A stretch of 64,000 nucleotides of DNA, from assembly GCA_005784505.1 (NCBI GenBank), contig VCAZ01000001.1, positions 1,189,001-1,253,000 of the forward strand, in the 5' to 3' direction. Of this stretch, positions 24,801 to 33,061 are shown in pieces. Source of the stretch: Bagarius yarrelli. Its lineage: Eukaryota; Chordata; Actinopteri; Siluriformes; Sisoridae. The position numbers were made by a program, and so were the translations under genes. How positions within the stretch are numbered: position 1 is the stretch's first letter; the number at the start of each line of letters is the position of its first letter. A model generated the notes under the pieces. It saw only the letters and a program-made list of their open reading frames with translations, ran no database searches and was not told the DNA's origin.

Positions 24801-27800
24801 AGAGCTGCATTTTCCAGAATACACCGCCAAAAGAAATCTTGTAATTATAACATATTGAAAAAATATTCGATTACAAAGCTATAGTTTTCTACACACTTCC
24901 TGTTTTAATATGGTTGATAACTGTGTGGTCAGAATGTCCATTTTAATCGACTATACAATGATCCATGCTGTCTCTGTTTGTCTCAGGTGGGATGCAGGAC
25001 TATAATTATGTTTGGGCTCAGTGTTTAGAGATCACACTAGAGGTGTCCTGCTGTAAGTTTCCTCCAGAAAGTGAGCTGCCGGATCTATGGGATGCGAACA
25101 AGCCTGCGCTTCTGGCCTATATGCAGCAAGTACATCTAGGTACTACACCCAGAAAATGGCACCTACATAACACCTTTCGTCTGTTGTCATGCTGTTAATA
25201 ACAAATACTTTCATACTATCTCACATTTACTTAGCTGTTGTCGGTAACATTACACCTGTAGATGAGTATCTCAGGTCGTCGTCTGTGCTGAAAGGTTTAT
25301 TATTAAAAACTAAAAAAAAAACAAGGTGGAAATGATGAGTAACTTGATTTATAACTACGAAGTCAGCTCTTAGGGTGTCTTTAAAAACTAATACAAAAAT
25401 AAAAAACCCACAAATGTACCATTATAGGATGTCTCTGAATTTTGTCCTGAACAAAGCCCTGATCTTAACACTCATGAAGAATCTCCTCATTCCACATTAG
25501 TGGATCTTGATCTTATTAATGCTCCTGTGGCTTATTAAACACACAACACACAGCAACACGAGGAAACCTTCTCCAAACAGTGGACGTTCTTATAACCGCT
25601 TAGAGGACAAAATCTGGGGTTGAGTAATAATAAACAAACACATATGATTGTGATGGTTAGGTGTCCACTAAAGATGTCCATCATGGTGCTTGTACCAACT
25701 CGGTGTATAAACGTGGTGAATTTCAGGATGTGTTAATGATGCATTGTATCACACTGTAGTTGGTTAACACATCTTATGTGTTTTATCGGATGACTTTGTT
25801 TAAACAAAACCTTTTATTTGCATCCAAACTTGTGCAATCCTCTCCATATTTTGTGGCCTCATACAGAAGAAGTTGTTTTGGAGTTTATCAGATGATTTTT
25901 AGGTAATTTTGCAAAGATCAATTAAAAACAGTGAATTTAAACCTTATAATACTAACATATCAGTACATAAGAAATATCACATGGCAGCTTGTGTGATGAT
26001 GTTTTACTGGTGTATGGCTTTAAATTGTAATATAAATGCTAGATTAGTTTAGTGTAGAGCCCATAAGACAAACAGTGCCCTGGAAACCCTGCATTAAACC
26101 CAGCGTCTAGTCACCATCAGCACCTTATCGGCTCCACATGGGTTAAATTAAGCTTATGCTAGTGGAAAGATTACATATTGCATCATCAAATAACGTTTAA
26201 CGTTTAATCTTTACAGACGACAACAGATCGTTTAAACACGGTGCTCAGTTTGTTTTTAAGCATGAATTAATCAGCATAATTGTGATTTCTGTTCCAATCA
26301 TGCTTCACTATGTTTCTTTGATTATCTCTGCCGGAAAATCTTCCTAACTCTATGATTTTTTTATTTCTTTCTTTTAGGTGTAAAAGGTCAAGTGTTTGAC
26401 TTAAATGGAGCTCCGGTCCAAAATGCTTTAGTGGAGGTAGAGGGGAGGAAGAATTTTTGTCCATTTAAGACAAATAGCAATGGAGAGTATTACAGGCTCC
26501 TGCTGCCAGGAACCTACACCATTACGGTAAGAACAAACCTCCTGACTTAGTCAACATTCGACCCCAGATTTAGTCCCAATCCTACTTCAGTCAAATCCTC
26601 TATACTTCCGACAATATTTTACAGTAAAAGGTGGTATTATGGAGCTTAAATTTTAACAAACTATTTGAATTTTGAGAATTTGCCCGTTTGTGTGTGTGTG
26701 TGTGTTGGGGAGAGATCCTTGTAAATGTGTGTGTATCTGTGCCCCAGATTAATTTTAGGCACAGATACACATGTAGTGTGTTAGCTGCCTGGGAGTTGTG
26801 ATTCAGTGGGGTACTCCACTCGAGCATGGCCCCCTGAGCTGTTTCCCGTTATGAAACAAGAAGTGATGAATCTTCTGGAAAAAAGGAACAATAGAAAAGT
26901 TCTAACAGTAACAGATGCATTACAAAAAAGTTATACATTGATTTGCATTTTAATGATTGAAGTAATTATTGGAACTCTATGCAAAAAGAGACTTAGTACT
27001 TGGTGGCAAAACCCTTTGCCCATGGCATAGTAAAAGCCTTCCTTCACCCAAGGCAGTGCGAGATCCTATCGCAATGCAGGCTTTCTGTCTTCCTTCCTTC
27101 TGAGACAGAAAAAGAGTTTTGATGCAGCTTAAGGTTCTGAAGGGTAACGCCTCCAGGTTATTTCTGTTACCAGGGTTACCAGAGGGAACAAGATGCTGCA
27201 TCATGTACCAAACCTGTCCCTGTCGCGCTAAATGTGTTTCGACACAGCGTCTCTTTTTCTCAGGAAACCATGGTTACATACAGGAACCTGGAAATGTTCT
27301 TCCAAACCAATTGGAGCATGTCTTCATGGAGCTCAGGGGCTTTGTGCATGGTGGCATTTTCATGCTGGAACAGTGTTTGAGTCTCTTAGTTTTAGTGGAG
27401 AAATAAAACTTAAGACATAAATAAATAAAACATAAAAAATTAAACTTAAGACATAAATAAATAAAACATAAAAAATTAAACTTAATAAAAAAAATAAAAG
27501 AAAAGAAACCAGTGACCAGGGCTAATTTTTTAATCGCTGCTTCCCCAAAATGAGTGTTTGTCATAGAATGTAGGGTTGACCTACAGTATATATTCACCAT
27601 CAGTTAAGTCACCTTCATTTAGATAAATGTTGATCTCCAGGTCTCAGTCTCTCCTTTCCTGTCTTAAGTGACTGTAAATAGAATCTGGCACCATTTCTTT
27701 TTTAGCGTATGCCAGACACCATGATAATGGGTTTTGTTCTCACTTTCTCCAGGAAATGAGGCTCAGTGAGAAATAAAAAGCACTCAAAGCAAAGTGGGTA

Positions 27801-28617
27801 ATTCCAGCCTGGGCTAAAAGCCACACACACACACACACACACAACGTTCAAACAGATTGGACGAATTATGTGCTGTTAGAAGCAAGTGAGATGTAGACAA
27901 AGTAGTTTTTCGGCTATGGAGGACTGAAAGAAACAGAATCAGGAAATTAGTTTATAGTTAAATAGAGTTCAGTGCTTGCCAGATCGTCAGTAAATATTAC
28001 GATTAGGGGTTCTCCCTGATAAAGCTGTTCCATGGGGCTGAAGGGACCAAAATACTGATCTAAAAATGTTATCCAGCAGCAAAAACTTCTAAAAATTTTT
28101 TTTTAACTTTTATTTAGAATATTCTTTCAGCTAAAACTGTTTCCGAAGGTTTTTCCCCAACATTAAAGGTACTACATTTTTCATCATCTACAACTATTTT
28201 CTTTTTATAACAATATAATTTTTTTTTTATTTATCGCATGTGAGACTCAAACCAAAGGGTGGTGCTGTATTTAATGGTATTTGGTAGTTAATGGTTACAC
28301 AGGAAGATAATTAGGTTTAATCAGGATTGCATTTCTGTGGTGTGCATTTATCTGGAGTGATTATCTCTGACGGCACTCTAAACATCTTTATGCAGGTGAG
28401 ACACCCAGAATACGAGCCACTGACAGAGACCGTGTCAGTCCCTTATGGCCCGGACACATTCTCTGCTCTAACACACAACTTCAGGTTTCTGAATAGTGCC
28501 AGCACTACCGCAACAAATACCACCTGCCTATTACCTGACGTGAATTACAGCGATGTCCTGCTGCCCGACACCCTTACTGCACTCAGCACCTTCATTCTTT
28601 ACACACTGCTGCTGTGA
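5676..28617 (+). CDS. cpm: Carboxypeptidase M, complete gene in 8 coding exons
   Basis: The coding join is 5676-5829, 10967-11064, 15860-16029, 22966-23153, 23992-24162, 24987-25139, 26378-26526 and 28396-28617: 1305 nt, 434 residues plus stop, against about 443 in human CPM. Every junction has GT/AG and the frame stays open throughout. Residues 1 to about 15 are a hydrophobic signal peptide. The M14 (N/E subfamily) peptidase domain spans about 20-310, with zinc ligands H81 and E84 (NMHGNE) and H188 (ANLHGGALV), substrate-carboxylate residues N150/R151 (DLNRNF) and catalytic Glu279 (LEITLEVSCCK). A transthyretin-like domain follows (about 312-390). The C-terminus is a short hydrophobic tail (TALSTFILYTLLL), as expected for GPI anchoring. 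Possible N-glycosylation sites are N22, N402 and N411. The family removes C-terminal Arg or Lys from kinins and other peptides outside the cell. All catalytic residues are intact and no lesion was seen. Confidence 0.93.
5840..5985 (+). repeat. tRNA-derived SINE head (family C)
   Basis: It starts 10 bases after the exon 1 donor with CCGTGGTGTAGTGGGTTAAG, a tRNA-like A box. A related head occurs at about 60,900-60,985. A reversed family A tail follows it at 5,990. Confidence 0.5.
5990..6075 (-). repeat. SINE family A tail fragment
   Basis: Reverse-oriented 3' tail only: TTCATTTATTTATC, the GGGGTCACAGGGATCTGCTG block and CAGCCGTCTCTGAAA. The 5' body is missing. Confidence 0.7.
6360..6488. repeat. 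CT-rich simple sequence
   Basis: An imperfect pyrimidine tract built from TCTC, TTTC and TGTC units. Confidence 0.85.
6921..6958. repeat. (GACA)n(GATA)n microsatellite
   Basis: A compound tetranucleotide tract: about five GACA units followed by GATA units. Confidence 0.9.
7166..7206. repeat. (TC)n(AC)n microsatellite
   Basis: A compound dinucleotide run, CT then CA. Confidence 0.9.
7420..7930 (+). repeat. Dispersed fish repeat, internal part
   Basis: It has blocks I recall from a high-copy fish dispersed repeat: GGCTGGTGGCGACGGTGAGC, AATTATTCCAGAGTTTTGGG, AAGAAAAGGATCTGCCGTCT and GAGCGCAGCGGACGTGGAGG. The CGGCGACGGTGG-type motif is shared with the fragment at about 44,465-44,860. No coding is seen. 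The short reverse ORF here mostly reads the adjacent AT repeat. Confidence 0.5.
7948..8026. repeat. (AT)n microsatellite
   Basis: About 79 bases of almost pure AT with one phase break near 7,988. It may form a cruciform. Confidence 0.95.
9137..9156. repeat. (TG)n microsatellite
   Basis: Uninterrupted TG run of 10 units. Confidence 0.9.
9693..9736. repeat. (CTAT/CTGT)n microsatellite
   Basis: Tetranucleotide tract with a CTGT core flanked by CTAT units. Confidence 0.9.
9854..9897. repeat. (GAAC/GAAT)n tract
   Basis: Tetranucleotide run of GAAC then GAAT. GAAT runs are the usual 3' end of SINE family A, so this may be an orphan tail. Confidence 0.85.
10967..11064 (+). CDS. cpm: cpm coding exon 2 (HxxE zinc motif)
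   Basis: Encodes the end of codon 52 to residue 84. It contains RKLWVLILG, GIPEFKYVGNMHGNE and the zinc ligands H81 and E84. Human CPM has HGDE where this copy has HGNE; the ligands are unchanged. Acceptor TTTTGCAG, donor GAG|GTGAGA. Confidence 0.93.
11074..11106. repeat. (CA)n microsatellite beside the exon 2 donor
   Basis: A CA run beginning nine bases into intron 2. Intronic CA runs this close to a 5' splice site can act as hnRNP L binding elements; that is only a possibility here. Confidence 0.95.
11294..11322. repeat. (GT)n microsatellite
   Basis: Uninterrupted GT run of about 14 units. Confidence 0.95.
11354..11411. repeat. (AGAT)n microsatellite
   Basis: Perfect tetranucleotide run of more than 14 units, likely length-polymorphic. 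Confidence 0.95.
11530..11785 (+). repeat. SINE family A, 5' truncated
   Basis: Starts inside the body at CAGTCCAAAAACATGTATAT, then ATTGCCCATAGGAGTGAGTG, GACCTGTCCAGGGTGTCCCC and GACTCCAGCAGATCC, and ends in a GAAT run (11,757-11,782). The tRNA-like head is absent. Confidence 0.8.
13055..13402 (+). repeat. SINE family A, full length
   Basis: A complete copy: tRNA-like head (GATTAGTGTTAAGCACTTTT; B box GGTTCGGTTCCC), core TTTCTGTGTGGAGTTTGTAT, the CCGGGTTCTCCGG block, the TGATGGACTGGCGACCTGTC tail and terminal GAAT units. Confidence 0.85.
13771..14000. repeat. CTGT/CTTT-rich simple sequence
   Basis: A long imperfect pyrimidine tract with several (CTGT)n runs. The Ser/Leu/Phe-rich open frames across it are a by-product of composition. 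Confidence 0.85.
14236..14953 (-). mobile_element. Tc1-like transposon remnant
   Basis: The left end has the terminal-repeat-like CAGTATCTCACAAAAGTAAG followed by TACACCCC. The interior matches, in reverse, what I recall of the Tc1-like transposase gene of fish: the TTCACCAGAGCTGCACATGT and ATGCAACCCCAGACAATTAT segments. The frame is broken (an open stretch at 14,385-14,630 on -) and the copy stops near 14,953 with no second inverted repeat, so it is truncated and inactive. Confidence 0.75.
15445..15712 (+). repeat. SINE family A, full head, shortened tail
   Basis: Head GCACACTGGCTTAGTGGTTA, B box GGGGTTCGATTCTT, core TTTCTGTGTGGAGTTTGCAT and ATTGGTGATTTTAAAATGCC. The dimer-tail block is deleted between GAGTGTGAGTGTGG and TTTAGAAGATGAATG. 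Confidence 0.8.
15860..16029 (+). CDS. cpm: cpm coding exon 3
   Basis: Encodes residues 85-140 plus two bases of 141: VVGRVLLLQLIDYM, then TTRIHIMPSMNPDGFE (substrate-pocket Arg116 and the conserved PDGFE). Acceptor TGTGTAG, donor CAG|GTGAGA. Confidence 0.93.
16500..16592 (+). mobile_element. 3' end of a TCTAA-tailed retroelement
   Basis: It ends with TGCACAATGACAATAAAGGA followed by (ATCTA/TCTAA)n. The same CACAATGACAATAAAG plus TCTAA tail occurs at 31,551-31,594. Such a tail after an AATAAA-like signal is typical of fish non-LTR elements; the clade is not determined. Confidence 0.55.
16610..16855 (+). repeat. SINE family A, 5' truncated
   Basis: Starts at TTACTCCAGGTACTCCGGTT, runs through ATTGCCCGTAGGAGTGTGTG and GACCTGTCCAGGGTGTCCCC, and ends near GGGTGTAGAAGATAAAGGAA. 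Confidence 0.8.
19985..20178 (-). repeat. SINE family B, full length
   Basis: Reverse orientation: tail ACATTTACAGCATTTGGTAG, the TTCTTATCCAGAGCGACTTA block, AGCAATTGGGGGTTAAGGCC, the CTGGGAAATAAACCCCGGTG B-box region, and the head TTAACCACTAAGCCACCACT. Confidence 0.85.
20405..20848 (+). repeat. Intronic dispersed repeat, copy 1
   Basis: From ACTGAGGCCTGCAGGTCACT to CACTCGGCTTCAGATTGTGG. It is clearly homologous to 22,233-22,840 in the same orientation. It lacks about 130 bases present in copy 2 and has a single copy of the ACTCTGAGATTT unit. The short open frame inside it does not resemble a known protein. Confidence 0.75.
21297..21325. repeat. (CA)n microsatellite
   Basis: Uninterrupted CA run. 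Confidence 0.9.
21406..21439. repeat. (CA)n microsatellite at a SINE junction
   Basis: CA run immediately before the reversed SINE A at 21,440; it probably expanded from the SINE's internal GTGTGAGTGTG segment. Confidence 0.9.
21440..21640 (-). repeat. SINE family A, reverse, tail missing
   Basis: Reverse copy: CTCCTATGGGCAATTTAGAA, the AACCGGAGAACCCGGAGTAA block, CTCCACACAGAAAGACCCCT and the head through CTAAACACTAAACCACGGTG. The L2-like tail is replaced by the CA repeat. Confidence 0.8.
21786..21808. repeat. (CA)n microsatellite
   Basis: Uninterrupted CA run. Confidence 0.9.
22233..22840 (+). repeat. Intronic dispersed repeat, copy 2
   Basis: Homologous to copy 1 at 20,405. Two differences stand out: a short tandem duplication at about 22,283-22,347 (the segment with ATTTATTCAACACTCTGAGA appears twice) and about 130 extra bases at about 22,626-22,764. 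It ends with the shared GTGTGTCTTAAAGAGCAACG and CACTCGGCTTTGGATTGTGA. Confidence 0.75.
22966..23153 (+). CDS. cpm: cpm coding exon 4 (third zinc ligand)
   Basis: Encodes the end of residue 141 to 203 plus one base: NKNGVDLNRNFPDVF (N150, R151), AVMKWLETEPFVLSANLHGG with zinc ligand H188, then ALVASYAYDNSNGG. Acceptor ACACAG, donor GGAG|GTTAGT. Confidence 0.94.
23154..23991 (+). other. cpm: cpm intron 4
   Basis: 838 bases, largely occupied by a full-length SINE A (23,408-23,757). Nothing else recognised. Confidence 0.9.
23408..23757 (+). repeat. SINE family A, full length
   Basis: Head GGCGGCAGGGTGGCTTAGTG, B box AGTGTTCGATTCCC, core CTTTCTGTGTGGAGTTTGCA, the CCGGGTTCTCCGG block, the GATGGACTGGCGACCTGTCC tail and terminal GAAT units. 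It looks young and complete. Confidence 0.88.
23992..24162 (+). CDS. cpm: cpm coding exon 5
   Basis: Encodes residues 204-260 plus one base: ITPDDDVFVQLAKTYS, ENKCSDSREFTDGIINGYGW and YKLEG. Acceptor ATCCAG, donor GAAG|GTACGT. Confidence 0.92.
24163..24986 (+). other. cpm: cpm intron 5
   Basis: 824 bases with a pentanucleotide array at 24,431-24,475. Otherwise anonymous sequence. Confidence 0.9.
24431..24475 (+). repeat. (GCTAT)6(GCTAA)3 pentanucleotide array
   Basis: Six perfect GCTAT units followed directly by three GCTAA units. Confidence 0.95.
24987..25139 (+). CDS. cpm: cpm coding exon 6 (catalytic Glu)
   Basis: Encodes residues 261-311 plus one base: GGMQDYNYVWAQCLEITLEV with catalytic Glu279, SCCKFPPESELPDLWDAN, and YMQQVHLG at the domain boundary. 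Acceptor TCTCAG, donor CTAG|GTACTA. Confidence 0.94.
25140..26377 (+). other. cpm: cpm intron 6
   Basis: 1,238 bases, AT-rich, with no recognisable element. Confidence 0.85.
26378..26526 (+). CDS. cpm: cpm coding exon 7 (transthyretin-like domain)
   Basis: Encodes residues 312-361: GVKGQVFDLNGAPVQNALVE and NSNGEYYRLLLPGTYTIT, the typical C-terminal beta-sandwich of N/E carboxypeptidases. Acceptor CTTTTAG, donor ACG|GTAAGA. Confidence 0.92.
26970..27400 (-). mobile_element. Tc1-like remnant interrupted by a MITE
   Basis: Flanks such as AGTACTTGGTGGCAAAACCC (26,995) and TTTCATGCTGGAACAGTGTT (27,357) are recalled blocks of fish Tc1-like elements read antisense. A segment at about 27,143-27,292 with TTACCAGAGGGAACAAGATG and TCAGGAAACCATGGTTACAT interrupts it and resembles 40,555-40,840. 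No intact transposase. Confidence 0.55.
27406..27486 (+). repeat. 36-base A-rich tandem duplication
   Basis: A unit starting AAACTTAAGACATAAATAAA occurs at 27,406 and 27,442, with a partial third start at 27,478. Confidence 0.9.
27822..27843. repeat. (CA)n microsatellite
   Basis: Uninterrupted CA run. Confidence 0.9.
28396..28617 (+). CDS. cpm: cpm coding exon 8 (GPI-anchor tail and stop)
   Basis: Encodes residues 362-434 and TGA at 28,615-28,617. It completes the transthyretin-like domain (VRHPEYEPLTETVSVPYGPD), then a Ser/Thr-rich linker with NTT and NYS glycosylation sites, and the hydrophobic GPI signal TALSTFILYTLLL. The tail is poorly conserved in the family, so assignment rests on frame continuity and hydrophobic profile. 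Acceptor TATGCAG. Confidence 0.88.
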   Translation: MRHPEYEPLTETVSVPYGPDTFSALTHNFRFLNSASTTATNTTCLLPDVNYSDVLLPDTLTALSTFILYTLLL

Positions 28618-29614
28618 GGAGATGGATGGCTGTTTGGACATTTTTTTTTCTATTTGCACAGCCACACAGGCCATTTTTTTGGTTTGTGAGGATGTTTGGA
28701 TTTTTTTCCACGGAAGGAAAGAACTGCCTTATCAGAGAGCTACTGTGCTTGATGAGCTCATGTCAGAACGTACTTTGTCTTCCTTTGTCACACTTACAGA
28801 TAAATATATATCAAATATAAAATACATCTGTTGCAAAAAACCCCCAAACATCTGGGCAGCTGATCTGAGTGCACATTGGCTTCCATTTGTACACTTTGCT
28901 CATGCTAATGACAAGGACCTCCATCAACACCACTGTGTTGTCATCTTCTAGATACTGAAACTTGGTGTTTAACCCGGGCTTCAACTATTATTATCCTTTA
29001 TGTTAAAGATGGGTGGAAAAAAAAACATTTTATTGACAAAAAACAGCATCAGGCAACAAAATCACAGGAGAAATGCTCCACAAACCTCAAATATTAGGAT
29101 ATAAATATTTTTATTAAAATATAAGGTAGATCTTTCCTTTAACATGGCCACCCAAAACAATATTAATTCCATTTTTAGAAAGTAGTTCTTACACTATAGT
29201 TAAAGTTCAGATATACATTACATGTATACATACTGAGTTTTTTCAGTTTTAACCATTTTTTGATGACGGTCTAAAAATTTAACATAAATAATTAAGATAA
29301 GAAGTAAAAAGTGTTTTTAAGCTGAAAAAACTTGAATCTTTTATTTCTTAACTAATTCCTATTTCAACTAAAGTCTAATCCCGGTTTTAGCATAGACATG
29401 CTAGCTGTTTTATTTACATCAGATTTGAACAATTATTGTATTTTAGTCATTTACCTTTTCTATGAAGTCAATTATTTCTGTTAATTCAGAACTTTAAAAG
29501 ACGCAGGTATTTTATTAAGCCATAATAATTTGTTTACTGTCAGTGTTTAAAAATTGTATTTCCTCTAAAACATATTTGTATGAAATGTGTTCGGTTTCTG
29601 TTTCCATGAACTCA

Positions 29615-30397
29615 AGGGCTTCATCCAAAATTGCGTACTACTCAAGTATGGACTACAGTGAACAAGTATTCACTTCCCGGCCATTAAAAAAAATACACTC
29701 TATATAGTATGGTTACGGGGGGTTAGAATGAAATTTTGATTTACAACATCTGCCATTTTAACATTGTCATTGTCAATGTTTAACATTGAACATTTAAAGT
29801 AACTAATGACTGGACTAATAAACACAAATTCAGACAATATTAATGTCTTTATAAAGTTGGAGTGAAGTTTGGACAGCTAAAATAAATAAATATTCAATTA
29901 TAAAAAGAGAAATTGAGTAAACATTTAGAAAAACTGTGGAACTAGTTGATGTATAGATGGATAGATAGACAGACAGACAGACAGACAGGCAGATAGATAG
30001 ACAGACACACAAATTTACCAAATTTTGATTGGGTGGGAAAGACAGATGTTTGGGTAGGCTCAGCCCATGGTGCCCAGGCCTAGAGCCGGCCATAGTTTCT
30101 AATTTCCGATTACAGGGAACCTTTTTTCTCTCTAAGCACTTAACGCTACTTAAAGCACTGGAAAAGTGCCGCGTCTGCTCTTTCCACCACTTCCACTTAC
30201 AGTATGAAGAGTCGTCTCTCCGTAGCCTCATGGGATAAAGTAAAGTGTTTATCGTATACATTCCTTAAAATCCGGGCAGGAGTCGTAGGTCATCCCGGAA
30301 CTGTATTTTGCATACTAAGGATTCAAGCATCCGACTCGTGTCACATGGTCGGTTTTGCCTACTATATAGTATGGAAGTATGCGAATTTGGACAGGAT
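29615..30397 (+). mobile_element. hAT-like MITE, about 780 bp
   Basis: The left end (TCCAAAATTGCGTACTACTC) is an imperfect inverted match of the right end, whose reverse complement begins TCCAAATTCGCATACTTCCA. The interior block with CACTGGAAAAGTGCCGCGTC and TAGCCTCATGGGATAAAG recurs at 37,845 and, reversed, near 2,280. A GATA/GACA microsatellite sits inside. No coding capacity. Confidence 0.55.
29953..30008. repeat. (GATA)n(GACA)n microsatellite
   Basis: Compound tetranucleotide tract inside the MITE. Confidence 0.9.
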
Positions 30398-31050
30398 CAA
30401 GAAATTGTTTTGCCAAAAACAGATCTTTTTCTTTTCTACCTCATTCTGGCCTTATACTGTTATGTTTACTTGTAGTGCCTTAAATTAAATTGTTATATAA
30501 CTGTTTGTCTGTTGCCTTTAAATAAACTGGATTTTGGAATTCCACACTATAATCGAGAAAATGACTTAGTGAAGAAAAGGATAAAATTATAATTCATTCA
30601 GTACAAAGAAATCACAATGAGAGCATTTAAAACTGCAGCAAATTACAGGTGCTGAACACGGGTCATGTGTGTAAAGTGTAAACCACCCCTCACTTTTCTT
30701 CCTTGTAAAAATGTTTCCTTCCTGTTATTGTTTTATATGGTAGTGAAACCAATCAGTGTTTTAATATGAAATCTGTACCACACTGGAGAACTGACCAAAT
30801 CTCATGTTCCCACATATCTTTTCACATTGTTTTATTTATTTCACACATTTTATTGATAATAAAAACACAACCAATCCTAAGCGTCTTTACAACTGAACAT
30901 AGTTGCCTGTAATAATGTAACTATCACTTGTTTTCTACACTTTTCTTTTTTATGTAACTGCTTTTATTTCTGTAGAGTGAAACAGACGACAGAACAGAAA
31001 ATGTTATTAAAATTTGTTAATTTTCTAAAAAGCACTATTGTTATTTTATT

Positions 31051-31052
<2 letters not shown>

Positions 31053-31123
<71 letters not shown>

Positions 31124-31124
31124 C
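31053..31124. repeat. (CT)n microsatellite
   Basis: About 70 bases of CT with two small interruptions. Open frames on both strands here are repeat artefacts. Confidence 0.95.
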
Positions 31125-31204
31125 CATTCTCAAAGCAGTGCCTTCTAGTGGACAAAACAACCACACATGAGAATATAACATCATTATTGTTTGCTTTGGA
31201 TTAA

Positions 31205-31335
31205 CTACTATTAACAGATCAGAAGGATCGTTGGGTTAATTCCCAGTATGACAAGATGCCTTTGTTGGGCCCCTAAACCAGGCCCTTAACCCTTAACTGT
31301 TCAGTTGGATAAAACAATTAGATTAATGTAAATTA
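31205..31335 (+). repeat. SINE family B fragment
   Basis: Degraded copy: GGGTTAATTCCCAGTATGAC, TTGTTGGGCCCCTAAACCAG and GCCCTTAACCCTTAACTGTT. Head and tail are eroded. Confidence 0.55.
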
Positions 31336-31489
31336 TTCCTGCAGTAAAGTCATAACATAAGCAATGATTTCAATGTAGTGTTATTAGTTAATACAGAGTT
31401 TTTTTTACTGTATCACACATCCAAAACGATCTATCCTTACAACACTTCTCTATTCATACCCTTATTTACTATTACACTGCTATTTATTG

Positions 31490-31594
31490 TAAATAGGCCA
31501 CTTATGCACTTCTGTTTAGATGCGAACTGCATTTCATTGGTTCTGTACCGTGCACAATGACAATAAAGTTAAATCTAATCTAATCTAATCTAAT
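31490..31594 (+). mobile_element. 3' end of a TCTAA-tailed retroelement
   Basis: CATTGGTTCTGTACCGTGCA, then CAATGACAATAAAG and (TCTAA)n. It is the second copy of the tail seen at 16,500-16,592. Confidence 0.6.
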
Positions 31595-32399
31595 GTAAAA
31601 ATAAGGCATGGATACTATAATATAGGCAGGGTGAAGTACAAGCCCTTGTAGATATTTTACCATCAAGCCAATCAAGTTTAACAGGTTCTTATAATGTGCT
31701 AATTCTTTATTTTAAGATAAGCAAAATTTATTATTTATTTTAAGTGAGAACATTTATTAGTATCTTAAAGAATTTGAATTAAAAGGACATTTATTTATAC
31801 ATTGCTTTTTAGTAACTGCTTTAATATGGTCAGTATACGGTCAGTATACTGTAAACATTAAACAGGAAGTGGGGATACAGTACATCCTAGCCTGCATATA
31901 GCAGACTGTGTAATCAGTCATATATATTTAACAACCTTATAACTCTGTATGTTGATAAATCTAAAGCAAACCCTAGTGCATACACCGGATCTCATTGTCA
32001 ATCCTATGAGAGGCCATGTTGCTTTAACGTCACTTTCTAAACTTAGAAATAAATAATTTATGAGCGGTTTAACAGCTCAGACTCTAAGTGTATTAAAAGT
32101 ATTAGAGGTTATTTAACTGTGCTATTACACAGGGTGTGTATAGAAGTGACCAAATGACACATTAATGGCTGTGATTAGATGAACTACAAAATAGAGACTC
32201 AATGACATCCATAAATTCTAAAGCAGAAATCATACACACTTTAAACCTTAATGTCGACTTTACTTATATGATCAAGTTATCTCGACTGAACATTTGCATT
32301 TTGGACCCTTAAGTGTCACTTATTAATCCATGAAATATATATAAAAGATTTCAAGTGTCATATGTTTAAAATTATTCTAATGGCTTTCACTGGTATTCC

Positions 32400-32930
32400 T
32401 CTCATGTGATTGGACAAACAAGAGAAGCAGATGTGCTGACTGGTAAATTATTACAAAAGGCGGAGCTTTACGTATCATCTAGAACAGGGGTGGGCAATCT
32501 CGGTCCTGGAGGGCTGGTTCCTGCAGAGTTTGGCTCCAACTTGCCTTGATACATCCACCTGTAAGTTTCAAGTAAACCTAGGGAGAGATTGATTCTCTGC
32601 AGGACACCCTGACCCTCCAGGACCAAGATTGTCCAGCCCTGGTGTAGAAGAAAATGGGAGTCTTAACACCAATTTATGTTAACTTTATAGTTTAAAACAC
32701 GTTAGTGTCCAGCTGGGTCTCCCCCGGGACAGTGAGTGCATTGTGGGTAAAATTTCTAATCTACACAGATGCTAAGAGGTTTTAAGTACATTAACTACAC
32801 CGATAGATAAATGTGACAAATTAAGTACAGTCCACATGAACACCAAATTATAAATATACAAAAGATTTGACTCATTATTCAAGTTGAAAACAAGTTTATT
32901 TAATCAATTTCAATAAGTTTATATAACTTA
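32400..32930 (+). repeat. Dispersed repeat copy 1, interrupted
   Basis: It shares AAGGCGGAGCTTT, TTAACACCAA, AATAGTTTA-type and ACAAGTTTA segments, in the same order, with 61,050-61,345. The MITE at 32,485-32,641 splits it. Confidence 0.65.
32485..32641. mobile_element. hAT-like MITE, 157 bp, with long inverted repeats
   Basis: The left end CAGGGGTGGGCAATCTCGGT and the reverse complement of the right end CAGGGCTGGACAATCTTGGT match over about 45 bases. Flanks ATCTAGAA and GTGTAGAA are similar 8-mers, consistent with an aged hAT 8-bp target duplication. Confidence 0.75.
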
Positions 32931-33061
32931 TTATGATTTTCAGTGCCGAAGACATAATTGACATAATGTAATGTAAAAAAGGGCAGTTCCACCAAATACT
33001 GTACAACCTCTAAATACTATATTTACCACACATTCATAGGCTGGACCAGAAAACAGGTGTT

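Larger units (their letters stand above)
26527..28395 (+). other. cpm: cpm intron 7
   Basis: 1,869 bases. It contains a reversed Tc1-like remnant split by a MITE (about 26,970-27,400), a 36-base tandem duplication (27,406-27,486) and a CA repeat (27,822-27,843). The open frames here are transposon debris. Confidence 0.85.
28618..33061. other. cpm 3' UTR and intergenic region
   Basis: The 3' UTR begins at 28,618; its end cannot be fixed. Candidate AATAAA signals lie at 29,817-29,822 and 30,521-30,526. Further on are a hAT-like MITE (29,615-30,397), GATA/GACA (29,953-30,008), a long CT tract (31,053-31,124), a SINE B fragment (about 31,205-31,335), a TCTAA-tailed element (31,490-31,594) and a repeat with a nested MITE (32,400-32,930). 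No further exon recognised. Confidence 0.6.

Noticed and set aside
26806..27030. 74-codon plus-strand ORF in cpm intron 7
   Set aside because: Overlaps antisense Tc1-like debris, with no splice or homology support.
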